From: Comamonas odontotermitis
GTDB taxonomy: Bacteria > Pseudomonadota > Gammaproteobacteria > Burkholderiales > Burkholderiaceae_C
DNA: 64,000 nucleotides
Reading direction: 5' to 3'
Assembly: GCF_020080045.1 (NCBI RefSeq)
Contig: NZ_CP083451.1
Span: 1,240,001-1,304,000 of the forward strand
This document shows positions 55,103 through 64,000 of the stretch, one piece after another. Each line of letters begins with the position of its first letter. Positions within the stretch are counted from its first letter, which is position 1. The notes below the pieces were generated by a model, which saw nothing but the letters and a program-made list of their open reading frames with translations, had not been told where the DNA came from and did not search any database. The position numbers and the translations under genes were made by a program.

Positions 55103-55841
55103 GGCGTACAGGAGAGAGTGAGGGGGCTGAAAGAGGGGTGGAAGAAGGCGTGGGGGTTGCGTTACCCAGCATGCGAGGCGTCAGGAACGCTTGCAGACTG
55201 TGTGGTGCGGCAGGCAGATCGAGCGAGCCTGTATGTGCCGGCCCGCGCCGCTTGACGATCTGCAACTGCAGTGACCAGGGCCTGCTGGTATGCGCCAGCA
55301 GGCGCAGCGGTGCGGCCGATGCCTGATGCTGGCCACTGCTGGGCCGAAAGAGGAAGACCAGCCCTTCAAATTGCTGCGCGCTGATCTGCAGACGACGGAT
55401 CTGCTCGGGATTGGCCTGCGGCAGCCAGGCAAGGAGCACGCCTGCCGCATTGGCGCGGATGAACTGCTCCAGCGCCCAGAGCCGGTCCTGCGGCGTGGAG
55501 GTGTTGATCCACACGAACTGCTCGGGCGCCAGTCCCTGCTGCGCCAGGCCGCTGGCATGAGGCGGCAGCGGCGGGCCGATGGCCACGATGGCTTTGCGCT
55601 GCAGGCTGTGCTGCTGCAGCGCGGCGGCTGTCAGTCGCCATTCCAGCTGGCCTGCCTGGGATTGCAGCACTTCCGTCAGGCACTGGCTGGGCCAGCCTTT
55701 GCCGGGCAACTCGCAATCCAGTGCTTCCCATCCCGTAGGTGTACAGGCCAGTTGCGTGCGCACCAGGCAGTCGCCGCGCCAGATGCTGGCGGCAACCGAT
55801 GGTGGCAAGACAGGAGCCGGATTGGACGGGATGGAATGCAT
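55029..55841 (-). CDS. imuA: ImuA, SOS-induced mutasome accessory protein
   Basis: RecA/SulA-like protein of 270 residues that works with ImuB and DnaE2 in damage-induced mutagenesis. The region PGKGWPSQCLTEVLQ is where RecA-like proteins have a P-loop, and the following core is typical of ImuA. It starts six bases downstream of a LexA box. Its 3' end overlaps imuB by 74 bases. Confidence 0.88.
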   Translation of the reverse strand: MHSIPSNPAPVLPPSVAASIWRGDCLVRTQLACTPTGWEALDCELPGKGWPSQCLTEVLQSQAGQLEWRLTAAALQQHSLQRKAIVAIGPPLPPHASGLAQQGLAPEQFVWINTSTPQDRLWALEQFIRANAAGVLLAWLPQANPEQIRRLQISAQQFEGLVFLFRPSSGQHQASAAPLRLLAHTSRPWSLQLQIVKRRGPAHTGSLDLPAAPHSLQAFLTPRMLGNATPTPSSTPLSAPSLSPVRHDTALGRTAAPSAKHTDRATAQPH

Positions 55842-55847
55842 GATAAA

Positions 55848-55867
55848 TACTGTTTATATATACAGTA
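55848..55867 (-). promoter_or_regulatory. LexA (SOS) box
   Basis: TACTGTTTATATATACAGTA is a near-perfect LexA operator, differing at one base from the fully symmetric TACTGTATATATATACAGTA. It overlaps the expected imuA promoter and should hold the operon repressed until DNA damage. Confidence 0.92.
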
Positions 55868-56010
55868 TAAAGCGGTGCGAGGTGCTTGTCTGCAATGGCC
55901 GGGGCAAGAGGCTTTCCTCTTATCAAATGCATAGCGCACAATGCTTTGCCAGATAGCGCTGGCAGGATTTTTATTACCATGGCTTGCAGCACGGGTAAGA
56001 TCAGGCCCAC

Positions 56011-57054
56011 ATGCATATACCAGAACCCCACGACTCCGCCGACCGGCCAGTGCCGCCGCATGCAGCGGCTTCGGCGCGGCATACGGCCGTGGCCGATGGC
56101 GTAGCCATTGATGGCCTGGCGCCCGTTCCGCATCTGGAGCGCAAGGCCGCTGCGCTGCTGCTGTTCACGATGCTGCTCATCCTGGGATCGGCGTTGTATC
56201 TGTTGTATGCGCGCGGTGTTTTCGAACCCAAGCAAGAGCTGATCCTGACGGCTGAAGACTCCGAGGGTGTGACCATTGGCATGGACATGACGTTTTCGGG
56301 CTTCCCCATCGGCAAGGTGGACAAGATCGAGCTGGCCCAGGATGGCACGGTGCGTATCCATGTGGCTGTGCCGGAAAAGGATGCGCACTGGCTGCGCATC
56401 AGCAGCGTGTTCACCCTGGTCAAAGGTTTGGTCGGGGGAACCACGATCAAGGCGTACTCGGGCATTCTGGACGATCCACCTCTGGAAGACGGCGCGGTGC
56501 GCGCCGTGCTGCTGGGCGATGCCACGGCGGAGCTGCCGCAACTGATGAGCAATGCACGCCAGCTGCTGGAAAACCTGAACATGATGACCTCGGCCGGATC
56601 GGCGCTGGACAGCACCTTGGTGCAACTGCGCACGCTCAGCACCAAACTGAATGGCCCTGGCGGCGCGCTGGGCGTGGCGCTGGGTGGAGATGAAGAGGCC
56701 AAGAAGATCTCCGTCACCCTCGACCGTGCCAACCAGTTGCTCGCTCGCCTGGATGGCTTGGTCAAGAATACGGACAAGCAGGTCTTTGGCGCGCAGGGCG
56801 TCATGCCCGAGGTACGTGCGACCGTCCAGCAACTCAATGGCGTGCTGACGGATGTGCGCGGCAGCCTCAAGAAGGTGGATGCCGTGCTGGTGGAGGCGCA
56901 GGCTGTAGGCGCCAATGCGAAGGATGCTACTTCCAACCTGGGCGACTTGCGGGCCGATGTCGAGGCCAGCCTGCGCAAGGTGGAGGGCATGCTGGCCGAG
57001 TTGAACCGCAAATGGCCGTTTGCCAAGAAAGAGGCGGAGGTCAAGCTGCCATGA
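56011..57054 (+). CDS. MCE/MlaD-family lipid-binding protein (PqiB-like)
   Basis: The 347-residue protein has one membrane anchor (about residues 47-66), one MCE domain (GVFEPKQELILTAEDSEGVT, FSGFPIGKVDKIEL) and a helical C-terminal region of heptads. MCE proteins bind and carry lipids between envelope membranes. The usual MlaE permease and MlaF ATPase genes are absent here. The lipoprotein gene overlaps its stop by four bases. Confidence 0.85.
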   Translation: MHIPEPHDSADRPVPPHAAASARHTAVADGVAIDGLAPVPHLERKAAALLLFTMLLILGSALYLLYARGVFEPKQELILTAEDSEGVTIGMDMTFSGFPIGKVDKIELAQDGTVRIHVAVPEKDAHWLRISSVFTLVKGLVGGTTIKAYSGILDDPPLEDGAVRAVLLGDATAELPQLMSNARQLLENLNMMTSAGSALDSTLVQLRTLSTKLNGPGGALGVALGGDEEAKKISVTLDRANQLLARLDGLVKNTDKQVFGAQGVMPEVRATVQQLNGVLTDVRGSLKKVDAVLVEAQAVGANAKDATSNLGDLRADVEASLRKVEGMLAELNRKWPFAKKEAEVKLP

Positions 57055-57743
57055 TGCCGACGCGCTTTTTCTCTTCTTCTGCGGTACATTGGATTGCTAT
57101 TGTTCTGGTAGCATCTTGCGCGCTAGTGGCTTGTGCAGGAGGCCCCAAAGTACCAGATTGGGCCATCAACGAACAGGGTGCGGCCGAGCGGGCAACCGAT
57201 GCCTACCTGTCTGGTAACAGTCGCGTTGCCGATGCAGAGTGGCGCCGTGCGCGCGAGGAGGTTCGCCGCACTGCACGACCTGACCTGCTGGCCCGGCTGG
57301 AGCTGGCACGCTGCGCCGCACAGGTGGCTGCGCTGGATGCATCCCCATGCAGCGGCTATGAGGCTGTGGCTCAGGATGCGGCAGCGCCCGAGCAGGCTTA
57401 CGCTCGTTATCTGCGCGGCGCACAGCAGCCTGCAGACATTGCACTGTTGCCCAAAGTCCAGCAGGCCGTGGCGGCGCAGCAAGCCACCGGGGCTGCTGCA
57501 GCGCTGGCGGCCATGGAAGACCCGCTCTCGCGTCTGGTGGCTGCAGGCGCGCTGGCGGTGCGCAGCCCACTGCCCATGGCGGTGGTGCAGCAGGCGGTCG
57601 ACACTGCTTCTGCCCAGGGCTGGCGCCGTGCGCTGCTCGCATGGCTCATCAATCAGCAGCGTCTGGCGCAAGAACAGGGCGATACCGCGTTGGCGGCGCA
57701 GGTGCAGCGGCGGCTGGATGTGCTGCAGGCGACGCAGAAGTAG
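57051..57743 (+). CDS. Hypothetical lipoprotein coupled to the MCE gene
   Basis: The 230-residue protein begins with a hydrophobic signal and a lipobox (ALVACAGG). The mature part is Ala/Gln-rich and helical, with Arg-rich patches. It has no recognised domain and does not look like PqiC or Mla components. ATG 57051 overlaps the MCE stop (ATGA), implying a joint function in the envelope. Confidence 0.78.
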   Translation: MMPTRFFSSSAVHWIAIVLVASCALVACAGGPKVPDWAINEQGAAERATDAYLSGNSRVADAEWRRAREEVRRTARPDLLARLELARCAAQVAALDASPCSGYEAVAQDAAAPEQAYARYLRGAQQPADIALLPKVQQAVAAQQATGAAAALAAMEDPLSRLVAAGALAVRSPLPMAVVQQAVDTASAQGWRRALLAWLINQQRLAQEQGDTALAAQVQRRLDVLQATQK

Positions 57744-57788
57744 CACAGCGCCTGCGCAACCTGTACGCCTTCCCTACAATCGCTGCCC

Positions 57789-58499
57789 ATGCAACTTTCA
57801 ACGCTGTGGCGGCAATCGTCCGCTTTTCGCATGGGGGTGTCGATCAGTATCGCCACCGGGCTGTATGGCATCTCCTTTGGTGCTTTGGGTGTGGCCGCAG
57901 GCCTCTCGGTATGGCAGACCTGCGCGCTGAGCCTTTTGATGTTCACGGGCGGTTCCCAGTTTGCATTCGTTGGTGTGGTGGCGGGCGGCGGCGCCGGAGT
58001 GGCTGCGCTGGGTGCAGCCAGCTTGTTGGGTGTGCGCAATGCGGTCTACGGGATGCAGATGGCAGCGCTGCTGGGCCCCAAGGGGCTCGCTCGGCTGCTC
58101 TCGGCACAGCTGACAATTGATGAATCCGCCGCCACTGCCCTGGGCCAGGCGGACAAGACCGAGCAGCAGCGCGGCTTCTGGACGGCGGGCGTTGGGGTCT
58201 ATGTCCTGTGGAATCTTTTCACGGCAGCAGGCGCACTGCTGGGCAATGCGCTGGGCGACCCCAGCCGCTGGGGGTTGGATGGTGCGGCAGTGGCTGCTTT
58301 TCTGGGGCTGCTGTGGCCGCGCCTCAAGGGGCGGGAGCCGATTGCGCTGGCTGTGGCGGCTGCGGCAGTTGCCATGCTGGCGGTGCCCATGGTGCCGCCG
58401 GGCATTCCGATTCTGATTGCTGCCGTGCTGGGCGGTGTGTGGGGTTACTGTACCCGCAGCAGTGGGCAGGCACCCCGCGCCGCAGGAGGCGCCGCATGA
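57789..58499 (+). CDS. azlC: AzlC-family branched-chain amino acid permease
   Basis: The 236-residue inner-membrane protein has the family region SFGALGVAAGLSVWQTCALSLLMFTGGSQFAF. With AzlD it forms an exporter of branched-chain amino acids. Its stop overlaps azlD by four bases. Confidence 0.9.
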   Translation: MQLSTLWRQSSAFRMGVSISIATGLYGISFGALGVAAGLSVWQTCALSLLMFTGGSQFAFVGVVAGGGAGVAALGAASLLGVRNAVYGMQMAALLGPKGLARLLSAQLTIDESAATALGQADKTEQQRGFWTAGVGVYVLWNLFTAAGALLGNALGDPSRWGLDGAAVAAFLGLLWPRLKGREPIALAVAAAAVAMLAVPMVPPGIPILIAAVLGGVWGYCTRSSGQAPRAAGGAA

Positions 58500-58831
58500 A
58501 CACGGAAACCGTTGCACAGATCGGTGCCCACTGGTGGCTCTGGGTGTTGCTGGCGAGCGCTATTGCCTATGCCACCAAGCTGCTGGGTTACGGCGTGCCC
58601 GCACGCTGGCTGCACCATCCGCGCATGGCTCGGGTTGCGGGTTCGCTCACCATCGCCTTGCTGGCTGCGCTGACAGCAATGAACACCTTTGCCAGCGGCC
58701 AGCAACTGGTTCTGGATGCGCGGCTGGCGGCCTTGGTGGTTGCGGCCATTGCGCTAACGCTGAGGGCTCCGTTCCTAGTGGTGGTGGTGCTGGGGGCCGG
58801 GGCATCGGCGGCCGTGCGCTGGTGGATGTAA
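58496..58831 (+). CDS. azlD: AzlD-family small subunit
   Basis: The 111-residue membrane partner of AzlC begins MNTETVAQIGAHWWLWVLLA and has four hydrophobic segments. Its TAA stop lies within the first three bases of a MITE-like element, so the insertion defined or preserved the C-terminus. Confidence 0.88.
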   Translation: MNTETVAQIGAHWWLWVLLASAIAYATKLLGYGVPARWLHHPRMARVAGSLTIALLAALTAMNTFASGQQLVLDARLAALVVAAIALTLRAPFLVVVVLGAGASAAVRWWM

Positions 58832-59062
58832 GAACGTGTTGACGATCTCCTTGCGCCGCGACAGTGGCTTTGCGGGCGCCCCTGACCGGGCGTCCCTAGC
58901 CGGGCGCCCCCAAACCCACTGCCCCAATGGGTTGGAGTGAAATTGGGCGATTTCTTCGCGCTGGCCCTTGCCTGCACCTCGGTGCAAGCTGCGGCCCAGT
59001 GCTTTGAACTCATCCCGATTGCACTCCAACGCGGCTGCGTAGAGATCGTAAACACGCTCTTA
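58829..59062. mobile_element. MITE-like element with terminal inverted repeats
   Basis: The 234-bp element starts TAAGAACGTGTTGACGATCTC and ends, read inward from the other side, TAAGAGCGTGTTTACGATCT. The inner GTTGGAGTG blocks on the two arms also pair. It has no transposase. Related pieces occur at 10800 and 36174. A hairpin rich in GGGCGCC lies in its left arm. Confidence 0.6.
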
Positions 59063-59080
59063 GCGCCGCAAAGCAGTTCC

Positions 59081-59110
59081 TGGCACAGTGGTTCAGCACT
59101 TTGGTATAAT
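59081..59110 (+). promoter_or_regulatory. Extended -10 promoter for rpsO
   Basis: TTTGGTATAAT (TATAAT at 59105-59110) is an extended -10, with a weak -35-like TGGCAC at 59081. It lies about 100 bases before rpsO, just after the MITE. Confidence 0.55.
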
Positions 59111-59214
59111 CGACCGGTTTTGCATGGTGCAAGACGCACGTCGCAAGCTTTTCCGGCTGCGACGCAAGTAACCAAAAATGCCAGCGCGAGCTGCATTTTT
59201 CAGAAGGAAAACAC

Positions 59215-59481
59215 ATGATCGCCGCATCTATCAAGGCCGAAGTTGTAAAGGCCAACGCACGTTCCGCTTCCGATACTGGTAGCCCAGAAGTCCAAGTGGC
59301 TTTGCTGACCGCCCGTATCAACGAACTGACCCCTCACTTCAAAGAGCATGCCAAGGACCACCACGGTCGTCGCGGCCTGCTGCGCATGGTGAGCCGTCGT
59401 CGCAAGCTGTTGGACTACCTCAAGTCCAAGGACGCTGACCGTTACACCGCGCTGATCGCCAAGCTGGGCCTGCGTAAGTAA
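59215..59481 (+). CDS. rpsO: 30S ribosomal protein S15
   Basis: Primary 16S rRNA-binding protein of the central domain. The 88-residue sequence has [20 protein letters not shown] and [21 protein letters not shown], diagnostic for S15. AGAAGGAAAAC precedes the start. Its terminator separates it from pnp. Confidence 0.98.
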   Translation: MIAASIKAEVVKANARSASDTGSPEVQVALLTARINELTPHFKEHAKDHHGRRGLLRMVSRRRKLLDYLKSKDADRYTALIAKLGLRK

Positions 59482-59498
59482 GCCTGGGGTGAGATGAA

Positions 59499-59534
59499 AA
59501 CGCCTGAGTTAGTCCGCTAGCTCAGGCGTTTTTT
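59499..59534 (+). terminator. Terminator of rpsO
   Basis: AACGCCTGAG...CTCAGGCGTT with a T run, about 20 bases after the stop codon. Confidence 0.88.
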
Positions 59535-59685
59535 ACTTCGGAGGGTGTAAAGCAGAGCGAAGCTGTGTCATTCCAATGCTGCAAAATTTGTAGCTATAAG
59601 TGCAGCACTGGAATGGCATCGTGTTCTGTTTGTACCCTTAAATCAAGCCGGGCCTGCGTGCCCAGCTATCCATCAAGGAGTCAAT

Positions 59686-61908
59686 ATGACCATGTTCAAT
59701 AAAGTGACCAAGACTTTCCAGTGGGGCCAGCATACGGTCACCATGGAAACCGGTGAAATCGCACGCCAGGCTTCTGGTGCCGTGCTGGTCAACATCGATG
59801 ACACCGTGGTTCTGGCCACCGTCGTCGGTTCCAAGATTGCCAAGGCCGGCCAGGATTTCTTCCCGCTGACCGTGGACTACATTGAGAAGACCTACGCTGC
59901 AGGCAAGATCCCTGGCAGCTTCTTCAAGCGCGAAGCCAAGCCTAGCGAACTGGAAACCCTGACCAGCCGCCTGATCGACCGTCCGATCCGTCCGCTGTTC
60001 CCCGAAGGCTTCTACAACGACGTGCACGTGGTCATCCACACCATTTCGTTGAACCCTGAAGTGGATGCCGATATCGCCGCAATGATCGCCGTGTCTGCTG
60101 CACTGTCCGTCTCGGGCATTCCTTTCAATGGCCCCATCGGTGCTGCCCGCGTGGGTTACATCAATGGCGAATACGTGCTCAACCCCGGCCAGACACAGCG
60201 CAAGGATTCGCAGATGGATCTGGTGGTGGCTGGTACTGAAGCCGCAGTGCTGATGGTCGAGTCCGAAGCACAGCAACTGCCTGAAGAAGTGATGCTGGGC
60301 GCCGTGGTCTTCGGTCACGACCAAGGCAAGATCGCCATCAACGCCATCCACGAACTGGTGCGCGATGCTGGCAAACCCGCCTGGGACTGGGCTGCGCCCG
60401 CCAAGGACGAAGCACTGATTGCCAAGGTGACCGAGCTGGGCGAAGCCAAGCTGCGCGCCGCCTACCAGGAGCGCAACAAGCAAGTGCGTACGCTCGCTTG
60501 CCGCACCGCTTACGCTGATGTGAAGGCTGCACTGACGGAGCAGGGCGTGGCGTTTGACGGCGTCAAGGTCGAAGGCATGCTGTTTGATATCGAAGCCCGT
60601 ATCGTGCGTTCGCAGATCCTGGCTGGCGAGCCCCGTATCGACGGCCGCGACACCCGCACCGTGCGTCCCATCGAAATTCGTAACTCCGTGCTGCCACGCA
60701 CCCATGGCTCGGCGCTGTTCACCCGTGGTGAAACGCAGGCCCTGGTGATTTCCACCCTGGGTACCGAGCGCGATGCACAGCGCATTGACGCCCTGGCTGG
60801 CGAATTTGAAGACCGTTTCCTGTTCCACTACAACATGCCTCCGTTCGCCACTGGTGAAGTGGGTCGCATGGGTTCGACCAAGCGCCGCGAAATCGGCCAC
60901 GGCCGTCTGGCCAAGCGCGCCCTGGTGGCTTGCCTGCCTTCGAAGGAAGAATTTCCCTATACCATCCGCGTGGTGTCGGAAATCACCGAATCCAATGGTT
61001 CCTCTTCCATGGCATCGGTCTGCGGTGGCTGCCTGTCCATGATGGATGCTGGCGTGCCCATGAAGGCGCACGTGGCCGGTATCGCCATGGGTCTGATCAA
61101 GGAAGACAACAAGTTTGCCGTGCTGACCGACATTCTGGGTGATGAAGATCACCTGGGTGATATGGACTTCAAGGTGGCTGGTACGACCAACGGTATCACT
61201 GCCCTGCAGATGGATATCAAGATCCAGGGCATCACCAAGGAAATCATGCAGGTTGCTCTGGCACAGGCCAAGGAAGCGCGCATGCACATCCTTGGCAAGA
61301 TGCAGGAAGCCATGGGCGAGGCCAAGGCTGAGATTTCGTCGTTTGCTCCCAAGTTGTATACGATGAAGATCAACCCCGAAAAGATCCGTGACGTGATCGG
61401 CAAGGGCGGTGCCACCATCCGTGCGCTGACCGAAGAGACCGGAACCCAGATCAATATCGAGGAAGACGGCACCATCACCATCGCCGCCACCGACGGTGCC
61501 AAGGCAGACGAAGCCAAGCGCCGCATCGAGGAGATCACTGCCGAAGTCGAAATCGGCAAGGTCTACGAAGGCCCGGTCGTGAAGATTCTGGACTTCGGCG
61601 CTCTGGTTAACCTGCTGCCGGGCAAGGATGGTCTGCTGCACATCAGCCAGATCGCCCATGAACGCGTTGAAAAGGTCACCGATTACCTGCAGGAAGGCCA
61701 AGTGGTCAAGGTCAAGGTTCTGGAAACCGATGACAAGGGCCGCGTCAAGCTGTCGATGAAGGCGCTGACCGAGCGTCCAGCGGGCATGCCGGAGCGCGAA
61801 CCTCGCGAGCCACGCGAATTCCGCGAGCGTGCACCACGCCAGCACCGCGAGCCGCGTGAGCCACGCGTGGGTGCTGAGGGCGATCAGCAACAACAGCAGC
61901 AGCAGTAA
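59686..61908 (+). CDS. pnp: Polyribonucleotide nucleotidyltransferase (PNPase)
   Basis: Phosphorolytic 3'-5' exoribonuclease that degrades mRNA and tails. The 740-residue protein has two RNase PH cores, a KH domain ([17 protein letters not shown] near residue 565) and an S1 domain (about 620-690), and ends in an Arg/Glu/Pro-rich tail with a Gln run. CAAGGAG precedes ATG 59686. A terminator follows. Confidence 0.97.
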   Translation: MTMFNKVTKTFQWGQHTVTMETGEIARQASGAVLVNIDDTVVLATVVGSKIAKAGQDFFPLTVDYIEKTYAAGKIPGSFFKREAKPSELETLTSRLIDRPIRPLFPEGFYNDVHVVIHTISLNPEVDADIAAMIAVSAALSVSGIPFNGPIGAARVGYINGEYVLNPGQTQRKDSQMDLVVAGTEAAVLMVESEAQQLPEEVMLGAVVFGHDQGKIAINAIHELVRDAGKPAWDWAAPAKDEALIAKVTELGEAKLRAAYQERNKQVRTLACRTAYADVKAALTEQGVAFDGVKVEGMLFDIEARIVRSQILAGEPRIDGRDTRTVRPIEIRNSVLPRTHGSALFTRGETQALVISTLGTERDAQRIDALAGEFEDRFLFHYNMPPFATGEVGRMGSTKRREIGHGRLAKRALVACLPSKEEFPYTIRVVSEITESNGSSSMASVCGGCLSMMDAGVPMKAHVAGIAMGLIKEDNKFAVLTDILGDEDHLGDMDFKVAGTTNGITALQMDIKIQGITKEIMQVALAQAKEARMHILGKMQEAMGEAKAEISSFAPKLYTMKINPEKIRDVIGKGGATIRALTEETGTQINIEEDGTITIAATDGAKADEAKRRIEEITAEVEIGKVYEGPVVKILDFGALVNLLPGKDGLLHISQIAHERVEKVTDYLQEGQVVKVKVLETDDKGRVKLSMKALTERPAGMPEREPREPREFRERAPRQHREPREPRVGAEGDQQQQQQQ

Positions 61909-61920
61909 TGCCTGCTGGGC

Positions 61921-61953
61921 GCACCCAAGCTTTTGGGCCTGGGTGCGTTTTTG
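61921..61953 (+). terminator. Terminator of pnp
   Basis: GCACCCAAGC and GCCTGGGTGC pair partly around a TTTT loop, followed by GTTTTTG. Confidence 0.78.
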
Positions 61954-61996
61954 TTGATCGAACAATGTGAATGATGTGATGTACCAAGGAAGCGCC

Positions 61997-63001
61997 ATGG
62001 ACAAGATGCGTGCTGTCGAGATGAACGGCTTTGGCGAGCCGGGTGTCTTGAAGCTGGGCGAGCGCCCCATGCCGCAAGCAGGGCGGGGCGAGCTGTGCAT
62101 TCATGTGGCTGCCAGTGGTGTCAATCGCCCTGATGTGCTTCAGCGCAAGGGCCACTATGCGCCGCCTCCGGGCACGTCTGATCTGCCCGGGCTGGAGGTT
62201 GCGGGTGTCATCGTTGCCGGTGATGCTGCAGCCATGGCTGCGCAGGGCCTGAAGCTGGGTGACCGCGTCTGTGCGCTGGTTGCCGGTGGTGGTTATGCCG
62301 AGTATTGCGTGGCGCCTGTTGCGCAATGCCTGCCGGTGCCTGCGGGTCTGTCGGACCTGGAGGCTGCAGCCCTGCCTGAGACCTTTTTCACGGTCTGGAG
62401 CAATGTGTTTGACCGCGGTGCGCTGCAGGCGGGCGAAACCTTGTTGATTCAGGGTGGCAGCAGCGGCATTGGCGTGACGGCAATCCAGCTGGCCAAGGCT
62501 TTTGGTGCGCAAGTGATTGTGACGGCGGGTTCGGACGAGAAATGCCAGGCCTGCCGTGAGCTGGGGGCTGACCATGCCATCAACTACCGGACGCAGGATT
62601 TTGTCGCAGAAGTCCAGCGCATCACCGCAGGCAAGGGCGTTGATGTGATCCTGGACATGGTTGCAGGCGATTATGTGGCCCGTGAGGTGGAGGCGCTCGC
62701 AGAGGATGGCCGGCTGGTCATCATTGCCGTGCAAGGCGGTGTCAAGGCGGAGTTCAATGCCGGCCTGGTGCTGCGCCGCCGTCTGCAGATCACCGGTTCC
62801 ACCCTGCGTCCCCGTCCTGTGGCTTTCAAGGCTGCGATCGCAAAGGCCCTGCAGGCCAAAGTGTGGCCTTTGCTGGCTGCTGGCAAGGTGCGTCCCATCA
62901 TTCATAGCCGGTTCCCTGTGGCGCGTGCGGCCGAGGCCCATGCGCTGATGGAATCCAACCAACATATCGGCAAGATCATGCTGAGCTGGAGCGAGCAATG
63001 A
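61997..63001 (+). CDS. Zinc-type alcohol dehydrogenase-like NAD(P)H quinone oxidoreductase
   Basis: MDR-superfamily protein of 334 residues with [14 protein letters not shown] and the nucleotide-binding [20 protein letters not shown]. It matches the PIG3/QOR group, which lacks structural zinc and reduces quinones or enones with NADPH. ATG 61997 follows AAGGA; a longer N-terminus from 61967 is in frame. Its stop overlaps tpiA by four bases. Confidence 0.9.
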   Translation: MDKMRAVEMNGFGEPGVLKLGERPMPQAGRGELCIHVAASGVNRPDVLQRKGHYAPPPGTSDLPGLEVAGVIVAGDAAAMAAQGLKLGDRVCALVAGGGYAEYCVAPVAQCLPVPAGLSDLEAAALPETFFTVWSNVFDRGALQAGETLLIQGGSSGIGVTAIQLAKAFGAQVIVTAGSDEKCQACRELGADHAINYRTQDFVAEVQRITAGKGVDVILDMVAGDYVAREVEALAEDGRLVIIAVQGGVKAEFNAGLVLRRRLQITGSTLRPRPVAFKAAIAKALQAKVWPLLAAGKVRPIIHSRFPVARAAEAHALMESNQHIGKIMLSWSEQ

Positions 63002-63738
63002 AAAAACTGATTGCAGGCAATTGGAAGATGAATGGCAGCTTGACTGCCAACCAATCCTTGCTGCAAGAAATTCTGCAAGGACTGGGGCAGGCTGCGTGCG
63101 ATGTGGCAGTGGCTGTGCCTGCCGTCTATGTCTCCCAGGTACAAGGCTTGCTGCAGGGCTCTGCCGTGCAACTGGGTGCGCAGGACGTATCTGCGCACGA
63201 CAGTGGTGCCTACACTGGTGAGGTGTCTGCAGCCATGCTGCGCGAGTTCGGCGTGCGCTATGTCCTGGTGGGGCACAGCGAGCGACGCCAGTACCATGGC
63301 GAGACCGATGCTATGGTGGCTGCCAAGGCGCAGAAGGCACTGAATGCGGGTATCACACCGATTGTGTGTGTGGGTGAGACCCTGGCGCAGCGCGATGCAG
63401 GTGAGACGGAGGCTGTGGTCAAGCGCCAACTGGCGGCGGTGATCCATGCCATTGGTGCCTGCACAACGGAAATCGTGGTTGCTTATGAGCCTGTCTGGGC
63501 CATTGGTACCGGCAAGACTGCGACGCCCGAGCAGGCGCAGGCTGTCCATGCTGTATTGCGCGCGCAACTGGCGGCTGCCAGTACCCAGGCGGCCAAGGTG
63601 CCGCTGCTGTATGGTGGCAGCATGAATGCAGGCAATGCCGAGCAACTGCTGGCACAGCCGGATATCAATGGTGGCTTGATTGGTGGTGCAGCACTGAAAG
63701 CACCAGATTTTCTGAAGATTATTGCCGCTGCCGCTTGA
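62998..63738 (+). CDS. tpiA: Triosephosphate isomerase
   Basis: Interconverts glyceraldehyde-3-phosphate and dihydroxyacetone phosphate. The 246-residue barrel has Lys10 in AGNWKMNG, the catalytic His93 in VGHSERR and Glu164 in [12 protein letters not shown]. It overlaps the upstream oxidoreductase by ATGA, and secG follows 42 bases later, the standard Burkholderiales order. Confidence 0.97.
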   Translation: MKKLIAGNWKMNGSLTANQSLLQEILQGLGQAACDVAVAVPAVYVSQVQGLLQGSAVQLGAQDVSAHDSGAYTGEVSAAMLREFGVRYVLVGHSERRQYHGETDAMVAAKAQKALNAGITPIVCVGETLAQRDAGETEAVVKRQLAAVIHAIGACTTEIVVAYEPVWAIGTGKTATPEQAQAVHAVLRAQLAAASTQAAKVPLLYGGSMNAGNAEQLLAQPDINGGLIGGAALKAPDFLKIIAAAA

Positions 63739-63780
63739 TATATGGGTGCGGGCAGCTATCGATTTTGATAAAGAGGGTAG

Positions 63781-64000
63781 ATGATGGTAACGATTTTGTT
63801 GGCAATTCAGATGTTGGCTGCACTGGGCATGATTGGCCTGGTCCTGGTTCAACATGGCAAGGGTGCAGATGCAGGCGCGGCTTTTGGTAGCGGCGGCGGT
63901 GCGGGCAGCCTGTTCGGCGCTTCCGGCAGTGCCAATTTCCTCTCGCGCAGCACAGCGGTGCTGGCTGCGGTGTTCTTTGCGGCCACGCTGGCACTGGCTT
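63781..64000 (+). CDS. secG: Preprotein translocase subunit SecG (partial)
   Basis: Runs off the window end after 73 residues. It begins MMVTILLAIQMLAALGMIGL, followed by VLVQHGKGADAGAAFGSGGG, diagnostic for SecG, and a second hydrophobic segment. AGAGGG precedes it. It belongs to SecYEG. Confidence 0.93.
   Translation, partial: MMVTILLAIQMLAALGMIGLVLVQHGKGADAGAAFGSGGGAGSLFGASGSANFLSRSTAVLAAVFFAATLALA

Noticed and set aside
59638-62100. 820-codon minus-strand frame across pnp
   Set aside because: Antisense shadow; pnp is unmistakable on the plus strand.
1-64000. tRNA, rRNA, CRISPR array, prophage or defence system
   Set aside because: None recognised on either strand. The NUC1 nuclease has no immunity or effector context, so no defence claim is made.

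Overview
This 64-kb stretch of GC-rich DNA reads as ordinary chromosome of a betaproteobacterium in the Comamonadaceae, most likely Comamonas or a close relative. The evidence is a rpsO-pnp-quinone oxidoreductase-tpiA-secG run, a Bug-family (TctC) solute-binding protein, the ImuA/ImuB/DnaE2 mutasome, and a dispersed palindromic repeat with the core GATAGCTGCTGGCGCTT that I associate with this family. No rRNA, tRNA, CRISPR array, prophage or intact insertion sequence was seen.

Layout. 0-11 kb is housekeeping: rpsT diverging from murJ, a SirB1-type protein, a class-I polyphosphate kinase 2 preceded by a Pho-box-like array, purM with an AI-2E-family permease, and the hda-HAD phosphatase-pcnB-folK operon. 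11-20 kb holds a Bug binding protein, a 2Fe-2S flavin reductase, an SDR protein, three small secreted or lipid-anchored proteins, a LivK-like binding protein, and an FMN riboswitch in front of a RibH2-type lumazine synthase. An AT-rich heme-binding beta-barrel gene follows, then a transposase scar. 20-31 kb is accessory metabolism and transport: an orphan LytS-type kinase, SotB, a LysR/NAD(P)-reductase divergent pair, an alpha/beta hydrolase with a GT39 membrane protein, LrgA/LrgB, a CynX-like transporter with a nucleoside deaminase, and an alkyltransferase.

31-39 kb contains a probable glutarate catabolic locus (class-III CoA-transferase, glutaryl-CoA dehydrogenase and a divergent LysR regulator), TenA, a Cys-rich copper-binding protein, a 78-residue unknown, a pair of 58-bp direct repeats, and a LysR/EamA divergent pair. 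39-49 kb is a complete four-gene MdtABC plus outer-membrane-factor efflux system. 49-56 kb has a DNA/RNA endonuclease and the SOS-controlled imuA-imuB-dnaE2 operon with a near-perfect LexA box. 56-64 kb has an orphan MCE protein with a lipoprotein partner, AzlCD, a MITE-like element, rpsO, pnp, a quinone oxidoreductase, tpiA and the start of secG.

The least expected signals are non-coding: the Pho-box-like array before ppk2, the riboswitch-RibH2 pairing, a MITE whose complete copy and solo ends lie at or just after gene stop codons, palindromes between convergent genes with related half-sites inside two reading frames, and the tandem repeats at 37.3-37.6 kb.
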